DNA of 32,562 nt, taken from Acidimicrobiaceae bacterium (GTDB taxonomy: Bacteria > Actinomycetota > Acidimicrobiia > Acidimicrobiales > Palsa-688). Shown here one piece after another: positions 1 to 7,765 of the stretch; the first letter of the stretch is position 1, and each line of letters starts with the position of its first letter. The notes under the pieces were generated by a model, which was not told the DNA's origin, did no database searches, and saw only the letters and a list, made by a program, of their open reading frames with translations. The position numbers and the translations under genes were made by a program. The stretch is from NCBI GenBank assembly GCA_030838045.1, contig JAUTXN010000371.1, positions 1-32,562 of the forward strand, written 5' to 3'.

Positions 1-349
1 GGTCACGCATGGAGAACACGCCGATGAGGGCGCCGGCGTCGTCGACCACGACCAGGTGGCGGAATCCCCGGTCGCGCATGATCTGGGCCGCTTCCCGCAC
101 CGACATCGTCGCCGGCGCGGTCAGCAGTCGCCGGGACAGGTAGTCGGCGACGTTGCGGGTCGATCCGTCGGCCCCCTGGGCGTAGGCCCGCATCACGTCG
201 CGGTCGGTCACGATGCCGACCGGCTTCCGGTCGACCAGCACCACCGCCGAGCCGACGCCCCGTTCGACCATTCCGACGGCGGCATCCCGCAGGCTGTCGT
301 CTTCCTTGACGGTGAGCACTGCCCGTGTGGTCAGCGGTCCGATTTCCAT
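1..349 (-). CDS. CBS-domain protein, partial (C-terminus runs off window)
   Basis: Minus-strand reading from ATG at 349: MEIGPLTTRAVLTVKEDDSLRDAAVGMVERGVGSAVVLVDRKPVGIVTDRDVMRAYAQG...NVADYLSRRLLTAPATMSVREAAQIMRDRGFRHLVVVDDAGALIGVFSMRD; tandem CBS motifs (GIVTDRDV, HLVVVDDAGALIGVFSMRD). Not in the supplied ORF list because it is truncated by the window edge. Confidence 0.85.
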   Translation of the reverse strand, partial: MEIGPLTTRAVLTVKEDDSLRDAAVGMVERGVGSAVVLVDRKPVGIVTDRDVMRAYAQGADGSTRNVADYLSRRLLTAPATMSVREAAQIMRDRGFRHLVVVDDAGALIGVFSMRD

Positions 350-402
350 GCGGTCTCCTCGCAGCTTCGTCCCCCCCAGCGTAGCGCCCGGTTGCGGGCC
401 TT

Positions 403-428
403 CTTGTGAACGTGAACACGTTCACAAG
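403..428. promoter_or_regulatory. Perfect 26-bp inverted repeat CTTGTGAACGTG-AA-CACGTTCACAAG; candidate Rex-like operator between divergent genes
   Basis: Two 12-bp arms, 2-nt spacer. Sub-site 410-427 ACGTGAACACGTTCACAA fits TTGTGAA-N4-TTCACAA at 12 of 14 defined positions. Confidence 0.6.
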
Positions 429-446
429 GGGAGTAGACTTCTGGCC

Positions 447-1859
447 ATGACGCTCGTCCACCGGGTGCTGTACCCGTCCCCGATCATGTCCCTGCAGGAA
501 TACCTGACCCGGGGGGGTGGGACCGGTATCGAGGCCGCCCGGGAGATGACCGCGGCCGCGATCGTCGAGCGGGTGCTCGCCTCCGGCCTGCGGGGCCGGG
601 GCGGGGCCGGTTTCCCCACCGGCCGCAAGTGGCAGACCGGCGCCGAGAACCTTTCGCCGTCGGCGCCGACCACGGTGATCGTGAACGCCGCCGAGGGTGA
701 GCCGGGCACGTTCAAGGACCGCACCATCCTGCGCCGCAACCCCTACCTCCCATTGGAGGGCGCGCTCATCGCGGCGCGGGCAGTCGGTGCGGACTACGTG
801 ATCTTCGCCATGAAGCGGGCGTTCGAGGGCGAGATCGACCGGATGCGCGCCGCCATCGAGGACGTCTCCGACGCCGGATGGGCCGAGGGCATCACGCTGA
901 AGGTCTTCGAAGGCCCCGACGAATACCTCTACGGCGAGGAAAGCGCCCTGCTCGAGACGATCGACGGCCGCTGGCCCTTCCCCCGGGTGGTCCCCACCTT
1001 CCGCCGGGGCCTGCGAGGCGCCGCCATGGTCGACACGCCCGACGATTCGCCCGCCTTGGTCAACAACACCGAAACCCTGGCCAACGTGGCCCGTATCGTG
1101 GCCCGTGGTCCCGCTTGGTTCCGCACCGTGGGCACGCCCCAGTCGCCGGGGACCATGGTGTGCACCGTCACCGGTTCGACCAGACGGCACGGCGTCGGCG
1201 AGGTCCGGATGGGCACGCCCTTGGGTGAGGTCATCACGGCCATCGGCGGCGGACCCCGTCGTGGTCGGCAGATCAAGGCGGTCCTGTCGGGCGTGGCCAA
1301 CCGGGTGATCTCGGGCACCATGCTCGACACCCCGGTGAGCTACGAAGGCATGTCGGCCATCGGCAGCGGTCTGGGGTCGGGGGCGTTCATCGTTCTCGAC
1401 GACACCGTCGACATGGCTGCGGTGGCGGCGGGCGTGGCCCGCTTCCTGGCGGTGGAGTCGTGCGGGCAGTGTTCCCCGTGCAAGCTGGACGGCATGACGC
1501 TGTCGAACCGGCTCGCTTCGGTGAGCCGTTCCGACGCCCACGACTACGACATCGCCGAGATCCAAAAACGCATCGGCACCGTCGCCGACCGGTCGCGGTG
1601 CTTCCTCGCGACCCAGCAACAGGTCGTCCTGGAGAGCATCCTCGAACAGTTCCCCGAGGAGTTCGACTCCCACGTCTCCGGCGTCACCGAGGCGACGGAA
1701 CCGGCGCTCATCTCCGAACTGCTCGACATCCGAGACGGCAAGGCGATCCTCGACGTGCGCCACCTCGGCAAGCAGCCCGACTGGAGCTACCACACCCTGG
1801 ACTCCGGAAGCGTGCCCGTCGAGTTGTACACCGGGCGCACCCCTCCCTGGCAGCGCTAG
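447..1859 (+). CDS. NuoF-like NADH dehydrogenase flavoprotein (51 kDa) subunit, orphan
   Basis: MTLVHRVLYPSPIMSLQEYLTRGG...GLRGRGGAGFPTGRKW (NADH/FMN motif), NAAEGEPGTFKDRTIL, YGEESALLETIDG, ESCGQCSPCKLDG 4Fe-4S motif. Start chosen at ATG 447 rather than the ORF start 213. Confidence 0.9.
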   Translation: MTLVHRVLYPSPIMSLQEYLTRGGGTGIEAAREMTAAAIVERVLASGLRGRGGAGFPTGRKWQTGAENLSPSAPTTVIVNAAEGEPGTFKDRTILRRNPYLPLEGALIAARAVGADYVIFAMKRAFEGEIDRMRAAIEDVSDAGWAEGITLKVFEGPDEYLYGEESALLETIDGRWPFPRVVPTFRRGLRGAAMVDTPDDSPALVNNTETLANVARIVARGPAWFRTVGTPQSPGTMVCTVTGSTRRHGVGEVRMGTPLGEVITAIGGGPRRGRQIKAVLSGVANRVISGTMLDTPVSYEGMSAIGSGLGSGAFIVLDDTVDMAAVAAGVARFLAVESCGQCSPCKLDGMTLSNRLASVSRSDAHDYDIAEIQKRIGTVADRSRCFLATQQQVVLESILEQFPEEFDSHVSGVTEATEPALISELLDIRDGKAILDVRHLGKQPDWSYHTLDSGSVPVELYTGRTPPWQR

Positions 1860-1938
1860 CTCCCACGGGGAGCACAGTGGCCGGCTCCGGCGGCACCGCC
1901 CGAGCTGGGTGGCCGTGGCGCCGCGGCCCATCGATGGT

Positions 1939-1986
1939 AGTTCTCCCGGCTTTTGGCGGTCTTGCCATCGCAGGCCCGGGAGAACT
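1939..1986. other. Inverted repeat / hairpin (11-bp perfect arms AGTTCTCCCGG ... CCGGGAGAACT)
   Basis: Arms 1939-1949 and 1976-1986. About 80 nt after the nuoF stop and just beyond the putative 3' end of the group II intron relic. Confidence 0.5.
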
Positions 1987-1996
1987 GCTCCCGGTA

Positions 1997-2215
1997 GGGA
2001 CCGCGCCTACGGGCGGTCCCGGTCAGATCCAGGAAGCGGAATTACCGCACTGGGCCTCAGGTACGACCCTCGAAACGGACCTCCGGGTCGCGATGACATT
2101 CATGCGGTCCCAGTTCAGGCGATGGCGTTGACTGCGTCGCCGTAGCGACGCCAGCCAGTGCCGTATCACCTGGTTCCGGAAATTCTCGTACATCTTGACA
2201 AACGGGCGTGGCCCC
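1997..2215 (-). pseudogene. Group II intron relic: C-terminal fragment of reverse transcriptase/maturase followed by domain V/VI-like structure
   Basis: Minus-strand peptide FRNQVIRHWLASLRRRSQRHRLNWDRMNVIAT is the typical C-terminal end of group II intron maturases; followed by a 34-nt domain V-like element (2058-2025) and hairpin GGGACCGC/GCGGTCCC (1997-2020). No RT catalytic domain present. Confidence 0.65.
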
Positions 2216-2430
2216 ATGCGGCTCCTCGGGGCTGTGACTTCACTCAGCCCAAGCCGCCGCAGTCGTGCTCGTGCATCTCGGACGCCGACCGCTGCACGGA
2301 TTGTGTCCACTCACGCAGAGCAGGGCTTGGGGTGAATCAGGGTATCTGGCGAAATCGGGGCAGCACCGTCACGCTGAAAGGCCAGTCGATAGCCTTATCT
2401 TTTCGAACGCTACTGCCGCCGAGAAGGATC

Positions 2431-3075
2431 ATGATGAGCAACCGGTCGCTTGTCGTCATTGACGTCCAGAACGAGTACGTGACTGGGAGGCTGCCCATCG
2501 GTTATCCGGATGTGGTGGAGAGCCTGAAAAACGTAGGCGCCGCCATGGACGCCGCCGCAGCGGCGCGCATTCCCATCGTCGTGGTCCAGCAGGTTGCCCC
2601 TGATGGATCGCCGATCTTCGCTCGGGGCAGCCATGGCCACGAGCTGCACGAGGTGGTCGCTAATCGCAGTTATAACCATCTTGTCGAAAAGATGTTGCCA
2701 TCGGCCTTCACCGGCACCGACTTGGCCGACTGGCTTACCGCGCGTGATATCGACACGATCGCCATTGCCGGATACATGACCCAGAACTGCGACGAGTCAA
2801 CGGCGCGAGATGCCGTCCACCGGGGACTGGCTGTGGAATTCCTGTCCGACGCCACCGGCACTTTGGCCATGGCTAACCGTGCGGGCTCGGTGAGCGCGGA
2901 GGACTTGCACCGCGCCGTCCTCGTCGTTCTGCAGTCTCGGTTCGCGGCTGTCGGCACGACACAGGAATGGACGAACGCCATCCGCGGCGGGACCCCGTTG
3001 GAGCGGCCCAACATCTTTTCAAGCACCGAGGCCGGCCGCGCCGCTGCCCGCATGAACGATGCCCATCCAGCATGA
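2431..3075 (+). CDS. Isochorismatase-family cysteine hydrolase
   Basis: MMSNRSLVVIDVQNEYVTGRLPIGYP...PIVVVQQ...IAIAGYMTQNCDESTARDAVHRGLAVEFLSDATG; catalytic Asp (VIDVQNE) and Cys (MTQNCDEST) motifs; RBS-like GAGAAGGA before ATG 2431. Confidence 0.85.
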   Translation: MMSNRSLVVIDVQNEYVTGRLPIGYPDVVESLKNVGAAMDAAAAARIPIVVVQQVAPDGSPIFARGSHGHELHEVVANRSYNHLVEKMLPSAFTGTDLADWLTARDIDTIAIAGYMTQNCDESTARDAVHRGLAVEFLSDATGTLAMANRAGSVSAEDLHRAVLVVLQSRFAAVGTTQEWTNAIRGGTPLERPNIFSSTEAGRAAARMNDAHPA

Positions 3076-3352
3076 CGCCATGCCCGAGGTGGTGGGCGTC
3101 AGTCGTCGAAACGGGGTGGTCCGGAGCACCCAGATGGTCCGTTCTGGTGCAGAAGGAAACCAAGCCCCTGCTGGTCGTTATCGGCGTCGAACTCAGTGCT
3201 GGCTTTGTGTCCGCTGCATCAAAACCGTGGTCTGCATCCGCGCTGAAAATTCCTCGATCTACAGGCTGGTGGGTGGCCCACTTCCACCAAACCCGACCTG
3301 TACGAACTGACCACCTTCCCTGTCGCCGATGCCCAACACGCCGCAAATCGTC

Positions 3353-3381
3353 GCTGACACCCGACAGGGCCGGGTGTCAGC
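3353..3381 (-). terminator. Hairpin GCTGACACCCG-N7-CGGGTGTCAGC at the end of the I36-like gene; stop codon lies inside the stem
   Basis: 11-bp perfect arms 3353-3363 and 3371-3381; stop codon TGA (3377-3379 complement) is within the arm. Confidence 0.6.
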
Positions 3382-3856
3382 AGACGCGAATGGAGTTGAC
3401 CGGGTCCCAGCCAACTATCGAGCCGTCGCCCCTGGGCAGGATGTACTGGAGGTGTCCAGCCCACGGTGTCATCTTCTGCAGGATCCGGCCTGAGCCGTTG
3501 TACCCGGCGTAGTAGGTCGTGGTGACGCCGCCAGTTTGATCGTCAATGACGAAACTCTCGCCGTCAAGGCCGCTGGCCCAGAGGCCGCTGCGCCAGTAGC
3601 TGAGGTTGTAGACCCCGCAAGAGAGGAACTTGAACTCCCACCAACTGTTGTAGGTGCTGCTCGCCACATAGGCACACAGGTAGCCCGATGAGCACTGGCG
3701 AGAAGAGACGCTGTTGCCGACCCATATGCGCTGTACTCCTGGCGAAGTACCCGGTTCGGGATTCGCTGCGTTTGCGATCGGTGCCGAAACCAGCGGCCCT
3801 GCGATAGCGGACACACTGATTGCTGTGACGAAGACAAGCTTCTTCCACGACTTCAT
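3377..3856 (-). CDS. Secreted small protein, peptidase inhibitor I36 / SMPI-like
   Basis: Signal peptide MKSWKKLVFVTAISVSAIAGPLVSAPIANAA; Cys-rich CSSGYLCAYVASSTYNSWWEFKFLSCGVYNLSYW and C-terminal Cys resemble the I36 inhibitor/crystallin-like fold. Confidence 0.65.
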   Translation of the reverse strand: MKSWKKLVFVTAISVSAIAGPLVSAPIANAANPEPGTSPGVQRIWVGNSVSSRQCSSGYLCAYVASSTYNSWWEFKFLSCGVYNLSYWRSGLWASGLDGESFVIDDQTGGVTTTYYAGYNGSGRILQKMTPWAGHLQYILPRGDGSIVGWDPVNSIRVC

Positions 3857-4527
3857 TGGGAGCCCCGATTTCCGCCGACTGCCGGGACGTTTGTCCCGCT
3901 AGCACCCAAGGTACAGCGTGGGCGGCTGTCCTCCCGGCCCTGTAGGACGACGGGAGCATGACAGTGGCGGCGTCATGCAACTGATAGTCGCTCGAACCGT
4001 TGATCGAGCAAGGTGTGGTCGCAGCGCTTTTCTGTGTGATCGACGTTGGGCACTGAGATTTCTTGGGTCGTCAGCCGGGGCGGGCCGGTTGCGCTCGTTT
4101 ATGAATTCGCGGTTCGTTGCCAGGCCGCCATCGCAACGCTGGTCCCGGCCCCGATTCTGCGCGGGCTACCCGGCGGGTGACTTCGCCGGTCGCAGCACCC
4201 AAGGAGGGCAACTCGCTGGCTCTGGAAGCAGCGAAATGCCCGGGTATGACCCCAAGAGCGGCAGTCGCTGGCACCGTGTGTGGCTGACGGCCTCGAGCCA
4301 CTCTGCTCTACCCAGCTTTGGCGAGACGGAGGCGGGCTAACAGAGATGCGCTATGAGCTTGAATGTCGCTGGGTTGGCCGACCAGACGGCGACTGCCCCT
4401 TGACCGGCACGTGAGGACCGCTCACGACAAACCTCGTTCGTGGCCGACGACACCTCATTGCCAAGTCTGCTCGCCCGATCTTTCCCCGTCTTGGAAGGAT
4501 CGGCGCCTGCGGTCCGTCCAAGTCGAT

Positions 4528-5342
4528 ATGAACGCCTACACAACGCCCGTCGTCAAGCGTCTCTCGGTCGCGGTCGCTGCGGCCACCGTGACACGACATC
4601 CCTCGGGAGTGGCCGCTTCCCTTCCCGTCCCAACCACGGCCGGGGCCTCCGCCAATCGTGCTGCCCGAACATCGATCACGACTGCCACTCCTTCCGCCCG
4701 GACGTCGAACGCGAACGCTGCGGCATCGGGCGACGCCCGGGGCGCGACGGCGGGCCCCGGCGCCACGACCGGCGATGCGTCGGTCACGGCCCTGCAGCAG
4801 CGCCTCGCCACCCTGGGATACGACGTGGGGGCCGCCGACGGTCGAATCGGTGAACGCACGACGGCGTCGGTGATGGCCTTTCAGAAGGTTGAGGGCCTGG
4901 CGCGCACCGGAACTGCCGGACCAGAGGTCACCGCCGCCCTGGCCAAGGCCGTGCCCCCGCGCCCGCTGGTCCCCGGCGGCGAGGCCACCCGTGTCGAGAT
5001 CGACCTCAGCCGACAAGTACTTCTTTTCTTCGACCAGGGCCGCCTGGCCCGCATCCTCCCGGTTTCGACTGGGTCCCGCCAGCGCTGCTGTCATGCGGGC
5101 GTCTGCCAGAACGCCATCACTCCCAAAGGGGCCTTCCACGTCGGCCGGAAGTGAGAGGCGTCGACCCCGGCCCGCTCGGGGTGCTCTACGACCCGATGTA
5201 CATCAACGGAGGAATCGCCATCCATGGCGCCCCGTCGGTACCCGCTACCCCCGCGTCGCATGGCTGCGCCCGCATCCCGATGTACGCCGCCGCCAGCTTC
5301 TTCGACCAGGTTGCATCTGGGACCGCGGTCTACGTGGTTTGA
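4528..5342 (+). pseudogene. Peptidoglycan-binding + L,D-transpeptidase (YkuD), split by single-base frameshift at ~5150
   Basis: Frame 1: PG-binding repeat VTALQQRLATLGYDVGAADGRIGERTTASVMAFQKVEGLARTGTAGP, then VEIDLSRQVLLFFDQGRL...GAFHVGRK*. The next frame (GTG 5151) continues VRGVDPGPLGVLYDPMYINGGIAIHGAPSVPATPASHGCARIPM...GTAVYVV* with the YkuD HG...SHGCxR catalytic motif. One missing G (CGGAAGTGAG in place of CGGAAGGTGAG) would restore the frame. Confidence 0.8.
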
Positions 5343-5476
5343 TGACCCGGTGGCGGCGCTGGCAAGTCGGGTGGCTGCAGCGCCGGCCGGCTGGTTCCGC
5401 CGCCCGGAGGCACTCGGGTGGCTCCGGCGCCTGCAGGCGACGCTCGTCATGTCCCTGGCCGCCTCGAAACCACAGC

Positions 5477-5875
5477 GAGGTCGACGCCACGGTGGTCGCC
5501 CAGGCCCGTACCGGTGACGTCGGGGCCTTCGGCCACATCGTCGACCACTACGACCGGCGTCTGCGGGCCCTGGCCTACGGTCTCCTCGGCGAGCGCGACC
5601 TCATGGACGACGTACTCCAAGAGGTCTACGTGAAGGCGTTCCGGGCCCTTCCCCGCTTCAAGGGCGACGCCTCGCTCGGCACCTGGCTCTTCCGTATCAC
5701 CTACAACACCTGTATCGACGAGCTGCGCGGCAATCCGAAGGTGGTCCGTCTCTTCGCCGATGGACCCGGCGGACACGACCCGCCCTCCCCGGCTGCCGGC
5801 CCCGACGTCGCCATCGGCCGCCACGACCTGGCCGCGACGCTCGCCACATTGAAACCCGACCAGCTCGCCTCGGCG
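5477..5875 (+). pseudogene. Truncated ECF sigma-70 factor (region 2 only)
   Basis: EVDATVVAQARTGDVGAFGHIVDHYDRRLRALAYGLLGERDLMDDVLQEVYVKAFRALPRFKGDASLGTWLFRITYNTCIDELRG = sigma region 2; region 4 HTH absent after LATLKPDQLA; no good in-frame start codon (ATG 5449 is in another frame). Confidence 0.7.
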
Positions 5876-6070
5876 CAGCGAGCGCCCAACCCCGGGTGCT
5901 GCGGAGTGACACGTTCGAAGTCGCCTGGCTCCCCCGACCGCGGCGCCATAGGAATGACCACGATGTCAGCGATCCAACTCAGACCACTGGCCGCCATCTC
6001 GCGCACTAGGTCAGACGCCGGTCAAGCCATTACGGGACGACACGGATTCCACCTCAAGAAAGCAGCTTCA

Positions 6071-6655
6071 ATGAAGGCATTCACATGCGGGCTTGCGCTG
6101 TTTGCAGTCTTGACGATCGGGGGATGTGGCCCGCAGCATAAGGCGACCTCGGAGCCGTCTTCGTCCGTTGCGTTAACCGCACCGGGGTCCCCGAAGATCG
6201 CGGCCCAGGTCGCGGGCATGAAGAAGCTGGGCTTCATGGTGGGTCGATGGGTTGGGCCCGGATGGTCGCTCGGGCAAAAAGGCGAGCGCGTGGAGTTCAC
6301 TCAGACCGAACAGGTGACCTTGCAGCTGAGCGGGGAGTTGATGACCGTCCAAGGCATCGGCCGGGTTCGGGGCATCCCGTCATTCAGCGCTTTCGCAACC
6401 GCTACGTTCGATCCGGCCACCGCCACCTACCCCTGGCAGGCCTTCAGCCAGGGTTCGAAAGTTGAGACCACGCTGGGTGTGACGGACAACCGGTTCACCT
6501 GGTCGTTCGATCCGACTCCGGGCGTCACGGTCCGATATGCCGCCACCTTCACCAAGGACACTTGGCATGAGACAGGGGAAATGTCCATTGACGGCGGTAA
6601 GACCTGGATGCCGAATCTCGACATGACCCTAAGCCGGGTCGCCGGTGCGTCTTGA
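6071..6655 (+). CDS. DUF1579-like lipoprotein
   Basis: Signal/lipobox MKAFTCGLALFAVLTIGGCG; MKKLGFMVGRWVGPGWSLGQKGERVEFTQTEQV...WSFDPTPGVTVRYAATFTKDTWHETGEMSIDGGKTW. Confidence 0.7.
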   Translation: MKAFTCGLALFAVLTIGGCGPQHKATSEPSSSVALTAPGSPKIAAQVAGMKKLGFMVGRWVGPGWSLGQKGERVEFTQTEQVTLQLSGELMTVQGIGRVRGIPSFSAFATATFDPATATYPWQAFSQGSKVETTLGVTDNRFTWSFDPTPGVTVRYAATFTKDTWHETGEMSIDGGKTWMPNLDMTLSRVAGAS

Positions 6656-7250
6656 TGTCGACGGTCGGACCAATCGGAGCATTCTCCTCCAGCCCCTCCC
6701 CGTCCAACAGATCCCGGGGTACGGCTCGTTCTACGTCGTCACTCTCTCGGTCCTCTCATTCCTCGCTGCTTCGGTGACCTTCGGACTGGTTCAGCCCCGG
6801 GGGAACGGTTTCTGGTCAGCTCCCAGTCGTTGGCGGCCGGTCCGTACCCGCGCTGGCGGCCACGGCAAGGTGCAGCGCCGCTTCACCATCGTGGTCGCGA
6901 CCGAGACGGCCGCCATCATCGCGGCCGCCAACATCCTGGCCCGCTCAGGCCACGCGCAATGGATCCCGGCAGTGATCTGCGCCCTGGTCGGCCTGCACTT
7001 CATCCCACTGGCCCGACTCTTCAGCGTCGCGCTGTACTACGCCACGGCCTGGGCGTTGTGTCTGGTGTCCAGCGCCACCATGATCCTCGGGACCAGCGGT
7101 GCGCCGACGTCGGTATGGCAGCTGCTCCCCGGCTTCGGCGCCGCGCTGGTGCTGTGGTCCACCAGCGCCGGGCTGCTGGTCACGTCGCCGGCATCACCTT
7201 TCCCCACATGGCACGACCCATCTCTCACACAGGGCCTCGTCGGGCATTGA
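6645..7250 (+). CDS. Putative integral membrane protein
   Basis: Several hydrophobic segments (FYVVTLSVLSFLAASVTFGLV; FTIVVATETAAIIAAANILA; WIPAVICALVGLHFIPLA; ATAWALCLVSSATMIL; LLPGFGAALVLWSTSAGLLV); overlaps the previous gene by 11 nt. Confidence 0.6.
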   Translation: MRLDVDGRTNRSILLQPLPVQQIPGYGSFYVVTLSVLSFLAASVTFGLVQPRGNGFWSAPSRWRPVRTRAGGHGKVQRRFTIVVATETAAIIAAANILARSGHAQWIPAVICALVGLHFIPLARLFSVALYYATAWALCLVSSATMILGTSGAPTSVWQLLPGFGAALVLWSTSAGLLVTSPASPFPTWHDPSLTQGLVGH

Positions 7251-7270
7251 GTGTCGGGGCGAGGGGCCGC

Positions 7271-7651
7271 TCAACGTCGCACCACGATCGAAACGCTGAC
7301 GGCGGCACCCGAGGCCGCCGTCCCTGACACGGTGACCGTCAGCGCGCCAGAGCCCGCCAGCCCGAGCCTTCCACCACCGGTGTCTGCGAAGGTGCCGTCG
7401 CCACCGATGTGGAAACGCAGGGGAACTGAAGTGCCAGGGTCGACCGAGGGAGGCAGAGTCAACAGCAACTCGGAATTCGGTTGGAAGCCGGTCGCAGTGA
7501 GCCCGTAGGAGTGCGCGGTCGACGTTGGGATCAGACAGGCACGCGCCCCCGCGTCCGCGGCGCACATCGGCTTCCCGATCCCGCCGCGGCAGCCACCGGC
7601 CACCAATATGCCGGCAGCCGCGCAGATCCACACCAGACGCCTCACGGCCAT
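7271..7651 (-). CDS. Putative lipoprotein
   Basis: MAVRRLVWICAAAGILVAGGCRGG lipobox; Ig-like beta-rich remainder. Confidence 0.6.
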   Translation of the reverse strand: MAVRRLVWICAAAGILVAGGCRGGIGKPMCAADAGARACLIPTSTAHSYGLTATGFQPNSELLLTLPPSVDPGTSVPLRFHIGGDGTFADTGGGRLGLAGSGALTVTVSGTAASGAAVSVSIVVRR

Positions 7652-7729
7652 CTTTCGGGTCTCCGTCCTCGTCCGATTTCAACTCCCCGCGCTCGGCGAT
7701 TGTAGCGTCGCCGCCGACGACCGGCAACC

Positions 7730-7759
7730 TTGACAGATATATACCGATGAACGTAATAT
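7730..7759 (+). promoter_or_regulatory. Sigma-70-type promoter TTGACA-N18-TAATAT, predicted leaderless start for the PadR gene
   Basis: -35 7730-7735, -10 7754-7759, ATG at 7766; local AT-rich island in a GC-rich window. Confidence 0.6.
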
Positions 7760-7765
7760 AAAGGT

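Noticed and set aside
3-1931. Long 642-aa minus ORF
   Set aside because: Antisense to nuoF; Arg/Gly/His-rich GC-bias artefact with no recognisable motif.
2158-2430. N-terminal extension of the isochorismatase ORF
   Set aside because: Family alignment supports start at ATG 2431 with an RBS; upstream overlaps the intron relic.
3918-4340. 140-aa plus ORF
   Set aside because: No motif, low-complexity GC-rich translation, no clear RBS; not supportable as a gene.
4351-5139. 262-aa minus ORF
   Set aside because: Antisense to the L,D-transpeptidase, whose motifs are convincing.
5701-6006. Minus ORF downstream of sigma region (MREMAASGLSWIADIVVIPMAPRSGEPGDFE...)
   Set aside because: Looked like a possible mobile-element scar but no transposase motif or terminal repeats could be identified.
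4889-6655. Single 588-aa ORF spanning sigma fragment and lipoprotein
   Set aside because: Accidental open frame; contains two unrelated coding segments joined by non-coding sequence.
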